Below are positions 10,897 through 19,558 of a DNA stretch of 64,000 bases, one piece after another. The notes below the pieces were generated by a model that saw only the letters and a program-made list of their open reading frames with translations, was not told the origin of the DNA and did no database searches. The stretch is from CAWBXL01 sp963837365. Lineage in GTDB: Bacteria; Acidobacteriota; Terriglobia; Terriglobales; Acidobacteriaceae. Numbering within the stretch: position 1 is the first letter of the stretch; each line of letters starts with the position of its first letter. The stretch covers positions 372,001 to 436,000 of the forward strand of contig CAWIMW010000002.1 of assembly GCA_963837365.1 (NCBI GenBank), written 5' to 3'. The position numbers were made by a program, and so were the translations under genes.

Positions 10897-11367
10897 TTAC
10901 CGAGCGTCTGCGGGGGCGTTTAGAGTACGGCAATCGGAGCAGTAGCCGCCGCACTCCAGGCGGGTCACAATAATATGAAACTGGCAGTCGCGCTGGATCT
11001 GCCCCTTCAAGCGGTCGAACAAATCGCTTTCAAATTCAGTGATTTTTCCACAGCGCAGGCACGCCATATGGATGTGGTCCCGCTGTGGCCGCCGCTCGTA
11101 AAAATGCTTCTCTCCCTGCATGTGCATCAGGTCGAGCTCGTCGACCAGACCATGACGTTTCAGCAGGCTCAACGTTCGATACACGGTCACGCGGTCTATC
11201 CCCGGATCGAGCTTTCGCGCCTTGCGTAGGATCTGGCTGGCATCCAGATGCTGCTTCGCCGTTTCGACGACGCTCAGGATCGTGCGGCGCTGGTGCGTCA
11301 TCCGTAGTCCACGCGACATCAACTCGGCCTGCAAGCGTCCGGGAGCTTCGGTTTCGGGAAAAGGCAT
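10897..11367 (-). CDS. Fur-family metalloregulator
   Basis: 156 residues. The winged-helix N-terminal domain reads LRMTHQRRTILSVVE near residue 22 and IDRVTVYRTLSLLKRHGLV near 57-75. The C-terminal metal and dimer domain has HIHMACLRCGK near 97 and a second Cys pair, CGGYCSDC, near 142. These two Cys pairs match the structural zinc site of Fur, Zur and PerR proteins. The HFYERRPQRDHIH region holds candidate sensing histidines. Which metal or signal it senses cannot be decided from sequence. The gene has its own promoter with a TTGCAAC-type element between promoter and start codon, so it is probably autoregulated. Confidence 0.88.
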   Translation of the reverse strand: MPFPETEAPGRLQAELMSRGLRMTHQRRTILSVVETAKQHLDASQILRKARKLDPGIDRVTVYRTLSLLKRHGLVDELDLMHMQGEKHFYERRPQRDHIHMACLRCGKITEFESDLFDRLKGQIQRDCQFHIIVTRLECGGYCSDCRTLNAPADAR

Positions 11368-11373
11368 ATGTTA

Positions 11374-11401
11374 TTGAAACTATGTTGCAACTAATTGTTA
11401 G
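11374..11401 (-). promoter_or_regulatory. Autoregulatory TTGCAAC-type operator of the fur-like gene
   Basis: Plus-strand units TTGAAAC (11374), TTGCAAC (11385) and TTGTTAG (11395) follow the same 10-11 base phasing as the clusters near 10.7-10.85 kb. Only the central unit is perfect. They lie between the predicted promoter and the ATG. Confidence 0.55.
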
Positions 11402-11402
11402 G

Positions 11403-11431
11403 ATTGTACGCTGGAGCCTTGCGCGAAGCAA
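11403..11431 (-). promoter_or_regulatory. Predicted promoter of the fur-like gene
   Basis: Minus-strand TTGCTT (11431-11426), 17-base spacer, TACAAT (11408-11403). The predicted start falls inside the TTGCAAC-type element immediately downstream. Confidence 0.5.
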
Positions 11432-11464
11432 ATGAATTCTTGTTGCCAGGAGTGGCCGGGCGAA

Positions 11465-11821
11465 TCAGTAACTGGTTTTCATTTTTTCTTTTACGTCATG
11501 GGCGAGTTTTTCGATCTCGTCGGCCTTCTTGACCACGTCAAGAGAAAGAATATTCTCATCCGTCTTCCCTACATAATCTTTTAGCTCGGTTGCCAGCTTC
11601 AGGAGCTTTTCCGTATCACGTTGGATTTCTGCCTGGCGTTCTTTGTTGGCTTTCTTGGTCGCCTCTTTCTTGAATTTGCGCATCTCCTCGTTTTCAAGGG
11701 GCGTGTGCGTAGGTATAGGGTTGGGGTCATTCGGGCCCATTTGGGCTTTCATCACCGAAGGAGTAATCAGAATAAAAAGCACAACCCCATTGGACAACCA
11801 TGGCTGGATTTTCACAATCAC
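11465..11821 (-). CDS. Small secreted coiled-coil protein, unknown function
   Basis: 118 residues with a hydrophobic N-terminal segment (VVLFILITPSVMKAQ) resembling a signal peptide. A short Pro-rich stretch (PNPIPTHTPL) follows, then a charged helical region (about 45-115) with heptad-like Lys/Glu spacing, suggesting a coiled coil. The start is GTG at 11821 or the in-frame GTG at 11815. No catalytic motif is seen and the family was not recognised. It probably acts in the periplasm. Confidence 0.6.
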   Translation of the reverse strand: MIVKIQPWLSNGVVLFILITPSVMKAQMGPNDPNPIPTHTPLENEEMRKFKKEATKKANKERQAEIQRDTEKLLKLATELKDYVGKTDENILSLDVVKKADEIEKLAHDVKEKMKTSY

Positions 11822-11900
11822 CTCGTCTACAAAATAAGCCGATTATTATAGCGCCGCAGTAAGATCACGGACCCACCGGACAGGCATCCTATATTAAATC

Positions 11901-12005
11901 GTGGGTGGAGCAGGCCTTTTCAGGCCCGCGTAAAGAAGCAGCATTGGGGGAGACTTTAGCTTCTAAGATACGGCGACGCAGGGCCAGGAAGCCCTGCGCC
12001 ACCCA
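11901..12005. repeat. Intergenic hairpin repeat (GTGGGTGG family)
   Basis: The ends GTGGGTGGAGC and GCGCCACCCA are complementary. An inner perfect stem GCAGGGC / GCCCTGC lies at 11979-11998. A related short copy occurs at 49041-49072. It may act as a transcript-end structure after rho, but has no T-run. Confidence 0.6.
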
Positions 12006-12016
12006 TAAGGCTCGGC

Positions 12017-13267
12017 TTACAGCGCGCTCATGTTCGACAGGAACTCGCTGTTGGCTTTGGTCTTGCTGAGCTTGTCTATCAGCAATTCCATGGCTTCAAC
12101 CGGCGACAGCGGGTTCAAGACTTTCCTCAGCACCCAGATGCGCGTGAGATCTTCTTTCGGAATCAGTAACTCTTCCTTACGCGTTCCAGAGCGCTGAATA
12201 TCAATGGCCGGGAATGTCCGCTTATCAACCAGTTTGCGTTCGAGGATGATTTCGCTGTTGCCGGTACCCTTGAATTCTTCAAAGATCACGTCATCCATAC
12301 GGGAACCGGTATCAATCAACGCCGTAGCAATGATAGTGAGCGAACCGCCTTCTTCGATGTTGCGAGCAGAACCGAAGAAACGCTTTGGACGTTGAAGCGC
12401 GTTAGAGTCCACACCGCCAGAGAGCACTTTGCCGCTGGGCGGAACGATGGTGTTGTAGGCACGGGCAAGACGCGTAATGGAGTCGAGCAGAATTACGACA
12501 TCGCGCTTGTGTTCGACCAGGCGCTTGGCTTTTTCGATCACCATTTCGGCGACCTGGACGTGACGTGCAGCGGGTTCGTCAAACGTTGAAGAAATTACTT
12601 CACCTTTGACCGACCGCTGCATATCCGTGACTTCTTCCGGGCGCTCATCAATTAGCAGCACCATCAGAACAACTTCCGGATGGTTTGTCGTAATGGAGTT
12701 CGCGACGTTCTGCAACAACATGGTCTTGCCGGCGCGCGGTGGCGAAACGATCAGGCCACGTTGTCCCTTGCCGAGAGGCGTCAACAAATCCATCACCCGG
12801 GCGCTGACGTTCTCGCGCACCGTTTCCAACTTCAACCGCTCCTGCGGATACAACGGGGTCAGGTTGTCGAACAAAATTTTATTGCGGGCCTCATCGGGCG
12901 ACTCGAAGTTCACGGCTTCGATCTTCACCAACGCAAAATATTTTTCCCCCTCATGCGGAGGCCTCACCTGGCCGCTGATGGTGTCACCGGTCTTGAGGTC
13001 AAACTTGCGAATCTGTGACGGGGAGACATAAATGTCATCCGGGCCCGGTAAGTAGTTGTAGTCGGGCGAGCGGAGGAAGCCGTAGCCGTCGGGCAAAATT
13101 TCCAGCACGCCCTCGGCGAAAATATGTCCTTCTTTTTCGCTCTGTGCCTGGAGAATTTTGAAAATCAGGTCTTGCTTGCGCATACCGCTAGCACCTGGGA
13201 GGTCCAAGGATCGGGCGATCTTGGTCAGCTCCGTAATGTTCTTTTCTTTGAGTTCAGCAATGGTCAT
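12017..13267 (-). CDS. rho: Transcription termination factor Rho
   Basis: 416 residues, a normal length. The Rho_N helical domain is at the start (IAELKEKNITELTKIARSL). The RNA-binding cold-shock-like domain follows near 55-125 (GVLEILPDGYGFLRS, DIYVSPSQIRKF). The RecA-like ATPase core has the P-loop SPPRAGKT near 178 and DERPEEVTDM near 208. Q-loop and R-loop segments are intact through SRMDDVIFEEFKGTGN. The hexamer translocates along RNA and ends untranslated transcripts, and it would be the target opposed by the UpxY-like antiterminator. It lies downstream of the small omega-like gene and probably shares its promoter. Confidence 0.97.
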   Translation of the reverse strand: MTIAELKEKNITELTKIARSLDLPGASGMRKQDLIFKILQAQSEKEGHIFAEGVLEILPDGYGFLRSPDYNYLPGPDDIYVSPSQIRKFDLKTGDTISGQVRPPHEGEKYFALVKIEAVNFESPDEARNKILFDNLTPLYPQERLKLETVRENVSARVMDLLTPLGKGQRGLIVSPPRAGKTMLLQNVANSITTNHPEVVLMVLLIDERPEEVTDMQRSVKGEVISSTFDEPAARHVQVAEMVIEKAKRLVEHKRDVVILLDSITRLARAYNTIVPPSGKVLSGGVDSNALQRPKRFFGSARNIEEGGSLTIIATALIDTGSRMDDVIFEEFKGTGNSEIILERKLVDKRTFPAIDIQRSGTRKEELLIPKEDLTRIWVLRKVLNPLSPVEAMELLIDKLSKTKANSEFLSNMSAL

Positions 13268-13356
13268 TGATCACCTGCGAGGAGATTTTTTTAAGGGAGG
13301 TAGCGACTACTAAAGGAAAGACGTACTTTGCGCGGGGCAATGCGGCGGGGCCGAGA

Positions 13357-13575
13357 TTACGCGGCCCGCCGTTGTGCCTCAACAAAATGTTCAGGTTCCG
13401 CCAAAACTCCCTGGCGGTCTGAGCTCGCAATGCGCTCCAGAACTTCGTTCATGGTTTCCTGAATGCGCGTGTTGGGCTTGTGAAACTTACGAGTAGCCTT
13501 GGACGCAAGCTGGCAAAGCATGTAACGGTTCCTCAATGTATGTAAGGCATCAAAAACACGGTCCGAGCGCTTCAT
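13357..13575 (-). CDS. rpoZ: RNA polymerase omega-subunit-like protein
   Basis: 72 residues with ATG and GGAGAGATCGAA just upstream. The segment RNRYMLCQLASKATRKF near residues 15-31 resembles the conserved omega helix (NRFELV-x-AAKRARQ), followed by a helix (TRIQETMNEVLERI). Length and position just upstream of rho fit an omega subunit, which assists beta-prime folding and RNA polymerase assembly. The match is by eye and the C-terminal part is not diagnostic. An unrelated small regulatory protein remains possible. Confidence 0.55.
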   Translation of the reverse strand: MKRSDRVFDALHTLRNRYMLCQLASKATRKFHKPNTRIQETMNEVLERIASSDRQGVLAEPEHFVEAQRRAA

Positions 13576-13783
13576 TTCGATCTCTCCATTTTCTAATTAA
13601 CGACAGGGCAGATTCCCGCCCCAATCATGTAAGTCCTGGAATTCAGAGGATTGTTCGGGAAAGCTCTGGCTATTTGTAATAGATGCTCCGCTTGGGCCGA
13701 AAGTTACTAATTCTAGGATTATGACCCGGTATCAGCGGAAGTCCTGCGGACCCTTCGAATCAAACTTGTCCGTGGAACTGTGT

Positions 13784-13812
13784 AATTTAGCGGAAACGAT
13801 GGGTTGGGTCAA
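13784..13812 (-). promoter_or_regulatory. Sigma70-type promoter for the omega-like/rho unit
   Basis: Minus-strand TTGACC (13812-13807), 17-base spacer, TAAATT (13789-13784). This predicts a 200-base leader before the ATG at 13575. The rest of the 343-base gap (13576-13918) holds no open frame; its yifB-proximal part is notably AT-rich. Confidence 0.65.
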
Positions 13813-13918
13813 GTATATTGTGATATCCGTCCCTTAAAAGATATATATCCAGTAAGTTCATATTTATCAATAATATACGAAGCCATTGTCGTAACTACCG
13901 GCTGAACACCCAACGCTA

Positions 13919-15469
13919 TTACGCCCAAAAGGTTCGATCCAGCGTCCGGTATTGGATCGCTTCGGCGATGTGCTTGGGTTCAATCACGCCAGCAGCCTCC
14001 AGGTCAGCGATGGTGCGGGCCACTTTCAAGATCCGGTCATGTGCCCGTGCGGTGAGTCCCTGCTGGAGCATGGCCCGCTCCAGCAGGCTTTCGCAATCAG
14101 GGGACAGCTCGCAAAAAGTTCGAATGTGCCGGGCTGTCATTTGGGCATTGCTGTAGAGTTTTTCCCGCTTGCAGGCTGTGAATCTGTGCAATTGAATTTC
14201 GCGGGCGCGCACCACCCGCTCCCGAATTTGAGCTGAGCCTTCAGGTTCGACGCCGGTACGCATCTCTTTGTAATTCACCGCGGGCACGTCAATATGGATA
14301 TCAATCCGGTCCATCAACGGTCCCGAGATTTTCGACATATAGCGTTGGATGATTGGCGGCGTGCAGCGGCACTCGCGGCTGCGATCGTTGAAAAAGCCGC
14401 AAGGGCAAGGGTTCATGGCCGCCACCAGCATGAATCGCGAAGGGAAAGTCAGCGCCATGGCCGCTCGAGCAATGCAAACCGTGCCATCCTCCAACGGTTG
14501 GCGCATCACTTCCAATACGTTGCGCGGAAACTCGGGGAGTTCATCCAGAAACAGAACACCGTTATGCGATAACGAAACCTCTCCGGGCCTGGGTACTGCT
14601 CCTCCACCAATAAGACCTGCATCAGAAATCGTGTGGTGGGGCGCGCGAAAAGGACGCACTCCAACCAATCCAACTCCCGCATCCAGCACTCCCGCCACGC
14701 TGTGGATCTTGGTGGTCTCCAATGCCTCTTCAAAAGTAAGCGGAGGGAGGATCGTTGGCATGCGCTTCGCCAACATGGTTTTGCCTGAGCCCGGAGGCCC
14801 GATCATCATAATGTTATGACCGCCCGCGCAGGCGACTTCCAAAGCACGCTTGGCCGACTGTTGACCCCGCACATCCTTGAAATCCACGACAAAGTGTTGC
14901 GACTCGTTTAGCAGGCCCTGGCGGTCAACTTGCAAGGGGCGAATCCCATTCCCGGTATTTACAAAGTGGATCACATCCAGTAGCGACTTTACCGGATAGA
15001 CTTCAACCCCACTGACCATCGCCGCCTCACGCGCATTCAACTCGGGAACCACCACGCGCGGTATCTTTCTACCCCGGGCCTCTATCGCAATTGGCAATGC
15101 ACCGCGAACGCTACGCAGCCCTCCGTCCAGCGACAGTTCGCCCACAAACAAGCAATCCGGCACCTCTTTTTTATTGAGGCCACCATAGGCGCCAAGGATT
15201 CCTAGAGCCATGGGTAAGTCAAACCCTGAACCCTCCTTGCGGATGTCCGCAGGCGCCAGATTAATCGTGATGTGCGTGAGAGGAATGTCATAGCCGCAGT
15301 TCTTGAGGGCAGCCCGCACCCGGTCCCGGCTCTCCCGCACGGCGGCGTCAGGCAGCCCCACAGTATGAAAATGGTCTTCCTGGGTCTTGATTCCTGAGAT
15401 ATCCACTTCCACTTCAATAATGTTGGCGTCCACACCGTAGACGGCCGCGCTTAGGGTCTTGTAGAGCAT
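13919..15469 (-). CDS. comM: YifB/ComM family Mg-chelatase-like AAA+ ATPase
   Basis: 516 residues, full length. The N-terminal ChlI-like domain contains VEVDISG and GLPDAAVRESRDRVRAA. The Walker A motif is GPPGSGKTMLAKR near 225, Walker B VLFLDELPEF near 305, and the C-terminal Mg_chelatase_C region ends RTLDRTFWA. A four-cysteine knuckle (MNPCPCGFF ... ECRC) near 355-375 is typical of the family. ComM proteins are hexameric helicases that promote branch migration during natural transformation. No other competence gene is near, so the role here is inferred from the family. Confidence 0.93.
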   Translation of the reverse strand: MLYKTLSAAVYGVDANIIEVEVDISGIKTQEDHFHTVGLPDAAVRESRDRVRAALKNCGYDIPLTHITINLAPADIRKEGSGFDLPMALGILGAYGGLNKKEVPDCLFVGELSLDGGLRSVRGALPIAIEARGRKIPRVVVPELNAREAAMVSGVEVYPVKSLLDVIHFVNTGNGIRPLQVDRQGLLNESQHFVVDFKDVRGQQSAKRALEVACAGGHNIMMIGPPGSGKTMLAKRMPTILPPLTFEEALETTKIHSVAGVLDAGVGLVGVRPFRAPHHTISDAGLIGGGAVPRPGEVSLSHNGVLFLDELPEFPRNVLEVMRQPLEDGTVCIARAAMALTFPSRFMLVAAMNPCPCGFFNDRSRECRCTPPIIQRYMSKISGPLMDRIDIHIDVPAVNYKEMRTGVEPEGSAQIRERVVRAREIQLHRFTACKREKLYSNAQMTARHIRTFCELSPDCESLLERAMLQQGLTARAHDRILKVARTIADLEAAGVIEPKHIAEAIQYRTLDRTFWA

Positions 15470-15726
15470 GGAATCCTGGATTTACCCGAGACTTGGAATG
15501 CACTCTCGAATCGGATGAGCAATCCACCTTACCGGGGCTTTTCAAGATTGGCTGTGACATTCATCACAAAAAGTATGTGACATGTGACCTTGCATTCCCT
15601 GTGCATACGAACCAAGTTGCCCAACAAAGTTTTCCTTTGTTCGTAAACCGCGCCTGGACTAGGATTCGGACAACGCCTGCATAGCACTCGGTCTATATTG
15701 ATTTATGCAGTTGGGTGCGACCTCTT

Positions 15727-17862
15727 ATGTCTGAGAAAGAAAAGGATCACGGGTTACAGTCCCCCAACCCAGGCCAGCTTGAAAAAGAAGAAGCCTGGCT
15801 TTGGCGGCTTGCCCTGCTATTCCTGGTCTTCCTGGCAGTCGCGCTGGTTGCCCTATCCTGGGAAAGGTTGGAGTCCCTTCCCTACCACCTCGTTTGGGTT
15901 CTGGTGGCCGTACTCATCGTCGTCCTGATGTTCGCCGGGTTCATCTATGGACGCCGGAAGCGCATCGCCGAACTCAAGACTATAGTCCGCAGCCTCGAAG
16001 AACGGACAGCCCCTTCCGCCGAACAAATTGATCAGCTCAGCCAGGTCATCGTACGTTCTCAGCGGTCTTTCAAAGAACTGATCGACTCTTTGGATGATGC
16101 GGCATTCGCAGTTTCTCTGGACGGCACATTCCGCACTGTCAACCGGCGGGTAACGCAATTCTTGGGGACTACCTATCAGGAAACGGTTGGGCACAAATTG
16201 CACGAATTTCTGGACCAACCAACGCGGGATCAGATCCAACCATGCTTGCCTCCTTTCCTAGAGCGGCGGCGTTGGGCCGGAATCGTGAAAATCCGGCTTA
16301 AGCAGAATCCGCGAGTCCTCTATTTCGATTGTGTTCTGAATGCGATCGTCAATGATAGCGATGTGGTCGGAATCAGCGTGCTGGCTCGAGACGTCACTGA
16401 CGAACGGGAGAAAGAAAAGCGTTTCACGGAATTGTTCGAAACCTTGCAGGAAGGAGTCTACTTCAGCACCCCGGAAGGAAAGCTGCTGGACGCAAACGAC
16501 TCCTTGATCCGCATGCTGGGGTACGCCAACAAAGAGGAGTTGCTTTCGTTGGACACGGCGGATTTGAACTTCGAGTCCGGCCCTCCAATTCTGGGGCGGC
16601 GCCAGAACGACCAAGGCAGCGTGCGCACGCGCGAAATTACTCTCAAACGCAAGGACGGCCGCGCCGCCATGTTTCTAGACGCTTCGCGTGCAGTGTGGGA
16701 TGATTCGGGAAAAATCATCCGCTACCAGGGCACATTGGTGGACATCACCGAGCGCCTGGAAATGGAAAAAGAACTGCGCCGCCAGGAGGAATTTCAGCGC
16801 TACCTGCTGGAAAGCTTCCCTGACCTGATTCTGGTGATTGATCTCAGCGAGCGTTTCAGCTTCGTGAGCTCGCGTATCCGCGACCTGTTAGGACATAAGC
16901 CGGAAGATTTGGTAGGCAAAAAGATCGGCGAGTTGCCAGATCATTCCTCGGCGTTTGCCGCGCTCTATCGCGACGTAAGCAGTGGCCGCCGCTTATTCGG
17001 CTTTTGTGAATACGAGGCCAGCCACCGAGATGGCAGCATGCGCACCATGCGCGCTTCGGCCAGCCCGTTGTTTGACGCCGAAAGCAAAGTGAATGGAGTG
17101 ATTGTTTCGGTCCGCGACATCACCGTAGAAAAGAAACTGGAGCAACAGATCATTCAGAGCGAACGGCTGGCAGCTATGGGGCAGATGATCGGAGGCTTCG
17201 CTCACGAACTCAACAACCCCCTTACCAGCATTCTGGGGGTCGCGGAGCTGTTGCAAGATGCCGATGTCCTAGACTCCAGTCGCAAACAACTCATCATGCT
17301 CCAGCAACAGGCACGGCGGGCCACTGAGATCGTCCAGAACCTGATGTATTTCTCTCGCCCTCCGCTTCCGGGAAAAACCGACATCAACGTGGCGGAATTG
17401 ATACAACGCACTCTGCACTTGCACGCATACTCGCTCCGCAAAAATAATATTACGGTGGATTTTCTTCCGGAAAACTCCTCGGCCAGAGTGAGCGGCGATC
17501 CCCATCAGCTCATGCAGGTCTTTCTCAACCTGGTCATGAACGCTGAGCAAGCCATCCGCGACGTCCGCGACCGCGGAACCCTGCGTATTCGTCTGGGCCA
17601 GGACGATAGCTCGGTTGTGATCGTTTTCCAGGATGATGGCCCGGGAATAGCACCGGACATCCTGCCTAAGATTTTCGATCCCTTCTACACCACAAAACGT
17701 CCAGGCCGCGGCACCGGACTTGGCCTGAGCATCTGCAAAGCAATCCTGCGGGAGCATGGAGGAAATGTGGAAGTAACTTCAGGCCCCGGAGGAGGAGCGG
17801 TGTTCACCGTGTCTATTCCTGTTGCCGGGCTGGACAAACAAATTCAATCGTCCAGCGCATAG
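15727..17862 (+). CDS. Membrane-bound sensor histidine kinase with three PAS domains
   Basis: 711 residues from the ATG at 15727; a GTG four codons upstream is also possible. Two membrane helices (about 27-47 and 55-75) bracket almost no periplasmic loop, so sensing is probably cytoplasmic or in the membrane. Three PAS domains follow (about 110-225, 230-345 and 358-480), the latter two each ending in a VDITER or VRDITVEK linker. The HisKA domain has GGFAHELNNPL with phospho-acceptor His493. The ATPase domain has N, G1 and G2 boxes (NLVMNAEQAI, DDGPGIAPD, GTGLGLSICKAI). No response regulator is adjacent, so it is an orphan kinase with unknown partner. Confidence 0.92.
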   Translation: MSEKEKDHGLQSPNPGQLEKEEAWLWRLALLFLVFLAVALVALSWERLESLPYHLVWVLVAVLIVVLMFAGFIYGRRKRIAELKTIVRSLEERTAPSAEQIDQLSQVIVRSQRSFKELIDSLDDAAFAVSLDGTFRTVNRRVTQFLGTTYQETVGHKLHEFLDQPTRDQIQPCLPPFLERRRWAGIVKIRLKQNPRVLYFDCVLNAIVNDSDVVGISVLARDVTDEREKEKRFTELFETLQEGVYFSTPEGKLLDANDSLIRMLGYANKEELLSLDTADLNFESGPPILGRRQNDQGSVRTREITLKRKDGRAAMFLDASRAVWDDSGKIIRYQGTLVDITERLEMEKELRRQEEFQRYLLESFPDLILVIDLSERFSFVSSRIRDLLGHKPEDLVGKKIGELPDHSSAFAALYRDVSSGRRLFGFCEYEASHRDGSMRTMRASASPLFDAESKVNGVIVSVRDITVEKKLEQQIIQSERLAAMGQMIGGFAHELNNPLTSILGVAELLQDADVLDSSRKQLIMLQQQARRATEIVQNLMYFSRPPLPGKTDINVAELIQRTLHLHAYSLRKNNITVDFLPENSSARVSGDPHQLMQVFLNLVMNAEQAIRDVRDRGTLRIRLGQDDSSVVIVFQDDGPGIAPDILPKIFDPFYTTKRPGRGTGLGLSICKAILREHGGNVEVTSGPGGGAVFTVSIPVAGLDKQIQSSSA

Positions 17863-17870
17863 CAAAAAAC

Positions 17871-17920
17871 CTAGCCACGGATTTGCACAGATCACACGGA
17901 TGAAAATCCGGGGGCTGTGC
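17871..17920. repeat. Dispersed repeat (CCACGGATTTGCACAGAT family), short copy
   Basis: CTAGCCACGGATTTGCACAG followed by a CACGGAT...AAAATCCG stretch. It matches the start and end of the longer copy at 43101-43180. It lies between two convergent genes. Confidence 0.6.
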
Positions 17921-17933
17921 CAATTTCCAGAAA

Positions 17934-19127
17934 CTACCGCTCCACCGCCATGGCCACGGCATTGCCCCCACCCAGACAGAGTGCAGCAATCCCCCGATGC
18001 ACATCGCGGCGGACCATCTCATAGATCAACGTCACCAGAACGCGGGCGCCGCTGGCGCCAATCGGATGCCCAATGGCGACCGCCCCGCCGTTCACATTGA
18101 CCTTGTTGGGATCGAGCCCAAGCTCCCGCATCACGCCCAACGCCTGTACCGAAAAGGCTTCGTTCAGTTCATAGAGGTCCACATCTTCATTCTTCCAACC
18201 CGTCTTCTCCCAAATCGTCCGGACCGCCCCTACTGGCGCCATCATCACCCATTTGGGATCCACTCCGCTGGTGGCCTGAGCGACGATCCGCACCATGGGC
18301 GCAGCACCCAGTTCTTTGGCCCGGCTGGCGCTGGTCACAACCACAGCCGCCGCACCATCGTTTACTCCGGGTGCGTTTCCCGCGGTCACTGTCCCATCTT
18401 TCTTGAAAGCCGGCTTCAGCGAGCGGAGAATTTCAATTGTCGTGTCCTCGCGCGGCGATTCGTCTTTATCAAAAATGACAGGAGTGGCGCCCTTCTTCTT
18501 CGCCGGAAGCTCTACCGGAACAATTTGCGACTTGACGCGGCACTCCTTGATTGCGGCCACCGCCTTGCGGTGCGAGTTCACCGCAAACTGGTCCTGCTCT
18601 TCCCGAGTAATTCCATATTTCTCCGCAACATTCTCCCCCGTGATTCCCATGTGGTAGTCGTTGTAGATGTCCCACAGACCGTCGTGCACCATTGAATCCA
18701 CGATCTGCGCATTGCCCAGGCGATATCCTTTGCGGGCCTGTGGCAAAAGATAGGGAGTGTTGGTCATCGATTCCATACCCCCGGCGACCACAATTTCACT
18801 GTTGTGCGTTTGCACCGCTTGCGCGGCGAGAGCGACCGCTTTCAATCCGGAGCCGCAAACTTTGTTAACCGTCATGGCACCTACTTCGGGAGGCAATCCA
18901 CCGTAGATTGCTGCCTGCCGCGCAGGATTTTGTCCCAACCCAGCCGACACTACGTTGCCCATGATGCATTCATCCACTTGTGCAGGATTCAAACTGGCGC
19001 GCTTCACCGCCTCACGAACTACCACGGCGCCTAGCTGTGGCGCGCTCAAATCAGACAAACTTCCCTGAAATTTTCCAACCGCTGTGCGGCATGCAGAGAT
19101 GATGACGACATCCTCGAAAGTGGCCAT
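17934..19127 (-). CDS. Acetyl-CoA C-acetyltransferase (thiolase)
   Basis: 397 residues with the full thiolase fold signatures. The acyl-accepting Cys91 is in VNKVCGSGLKAV. NVNGGAVAIGHPIGASGAR carries the active-site His near 353, and CLGGGNAVAMAVE carries the second catalytic Cys near the C terminus. Length and motifs match biosynthetic thiolases (AtoB/PhaA/ThlA), which join two acetyl-CoA to acetoacetyl-CoA. A crotonase and a 3-hydroxyacyl-CoA dehydrogenase occur later in the window but are not linked to it. A strong ribosome site (AGGAG) precedes the ATG. Confidence 0.93.
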   Translation of the reverse strand: MATFEDVVIISACRTAVGKFQGSLSDLSAPQLGAVVVREAVKRASLNPAQVDECIMGNVVSAGLGQNPARQAAIYGGLPPEVGAMTVNKVCGSGLKAVALAAQAVQTHNSEIVVAGGMESMTNTPYLLPQARKGYRLGNAQIVDSMVHDGLWDIYNDYHMGITGENVAEKYGITREEQDQFAVNSHRKAVAAIKECRVKSQIVPVELPAKKKGATPVIFDKDESPREDTTIEILRSLKPAFKKDGTVTAGNAPGVNDGAAAVVVTSASRAKELGAAPMVRIVAQATSGVDPKWVMMAPVGAVRTIWEKTGWKNEDVDLYELNEAFSVQALGVMRELGLDPNKVNVNGGAVAIGHPIGASGARVLVTLIYEMVRRDVHRGIAALCLGGGNAVAMAVER

Positions 19128-19168
19128 TTATATGCTCCTGCGATGGTTTTCACTCGTTCGCTTGTTCA

Positions 19169-19174
19169 ATTATA
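19169..19174 (-). promoter_or_regulatory. Possible -10 element of the thiolase promoter
   Basis: Perfect TATAAT on the minus strand, 42 bases upstream of the thiolase start codon. The matching -35 region is poor, being only a T-run. Confidence 0.35.
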
Positions 19175-19362
19175 GATGCGGGATTTGAGTAAAAAACGAA
19201 ATTCGCAAGCGGATGCAGCGGACCAAGAGAAATCCATCAGCCAATTTTTCAAGGTTCGCCGCTTTGGCCCCGCAACCAGGTGCTCCCCGGGGAAAAAATG
19301 GCGCTGCGGCAAACTTTCCTTGTGCAAAATCTCCGATCATGGGTTGCGGTAACTTTGGTACA

Positions 19363-19456
19363 TGCAACAAACGACCGCTGCATCATCATTTTTTTCTTGA
19401 CATCACTTTTCAATAACTCTATACATTCAACTAGTTGCAACAAACGATCGTTGCAC
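19363..19456 (+). promoter_or_regulatory. Twin operators flanking the micropeptide promoter
   Basis: Two 21-base elements of form TGCAAC-AAACGAYC-GYTGCAY occupy 19363-19383 and 19436-19456. They are identical at 18 of 21 positions and start 73 bases apart, close to seven helical turns. Each has outer inverted half-sites (TGCAAC and its complement). The second overlaps the predicted start of transcription and the first lies about 60 bases upstream. This geometry is typical of repression by looping. Confidence 0.65.
19397..19425 (+). promoter_or_regulatory. Near-consensus sigma70 promoter of the micropeptide gene
   Basis: Perfect TTGACA at 19397-19402, 17-base spacer, TATACA at 19420-19425. 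It is one of the strongest promoters visible in the window. Transcription should start near 19432, inside the second operator. Confidence 0.75.
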
Positions 19457-19493
19457 ACACTCCATTGAAAAATGGAAAGGGAGAATAGAAACC

Positions 19494-19535
19494 ATGGCAG
19501 CTAAGAAAAAGGCGAAGAAGAAAAAGAAGCACTAA
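19494..19535 (+). CDS. Lysine-rich 13-residue micropeptide
   Basis: The open frame encodes MAAKKKAKKKKKH and stops at TAA 19533-19535. A GGGAG ribosome site lies at 19479-19483, ten bases before the ATG. The frame sits alone in a complete transcription unit: near-consensus promoter at 19397-19425, twin operators, and a 9-bp perfect-stem terminator with T-run starting 24 bases after the stop. Eight of 13 residues are lysine, so the peptide would carry a strong positive charge and could bind nucleic acid, ribosome or membrane; that is inference only. Alternatively the transcript is a small regulatory RNA and the frame is incidental, but the ribosome site and non-random composition favour translation. 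No family is recognised. Confidence 0.6.
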   Translation: MAAKKKAKKKKKH

Positions 19536-19558
19536 CCTTCTTCCAGAAACAAACCAAT

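Noticed and set aside
11901..12005. Rho-independent terminator after rho
   Set aside because: Stable stems are present but no T-run follows on the minus strand, so it is listed as a repeat only.
13919..15469. Magnesium chelatase subunit for chlorophyll synthesis
   Set aside because: The ChlI-like region is part of the YifB/ComM family, which is not a chelatase; no bchD/H-type gene is near.
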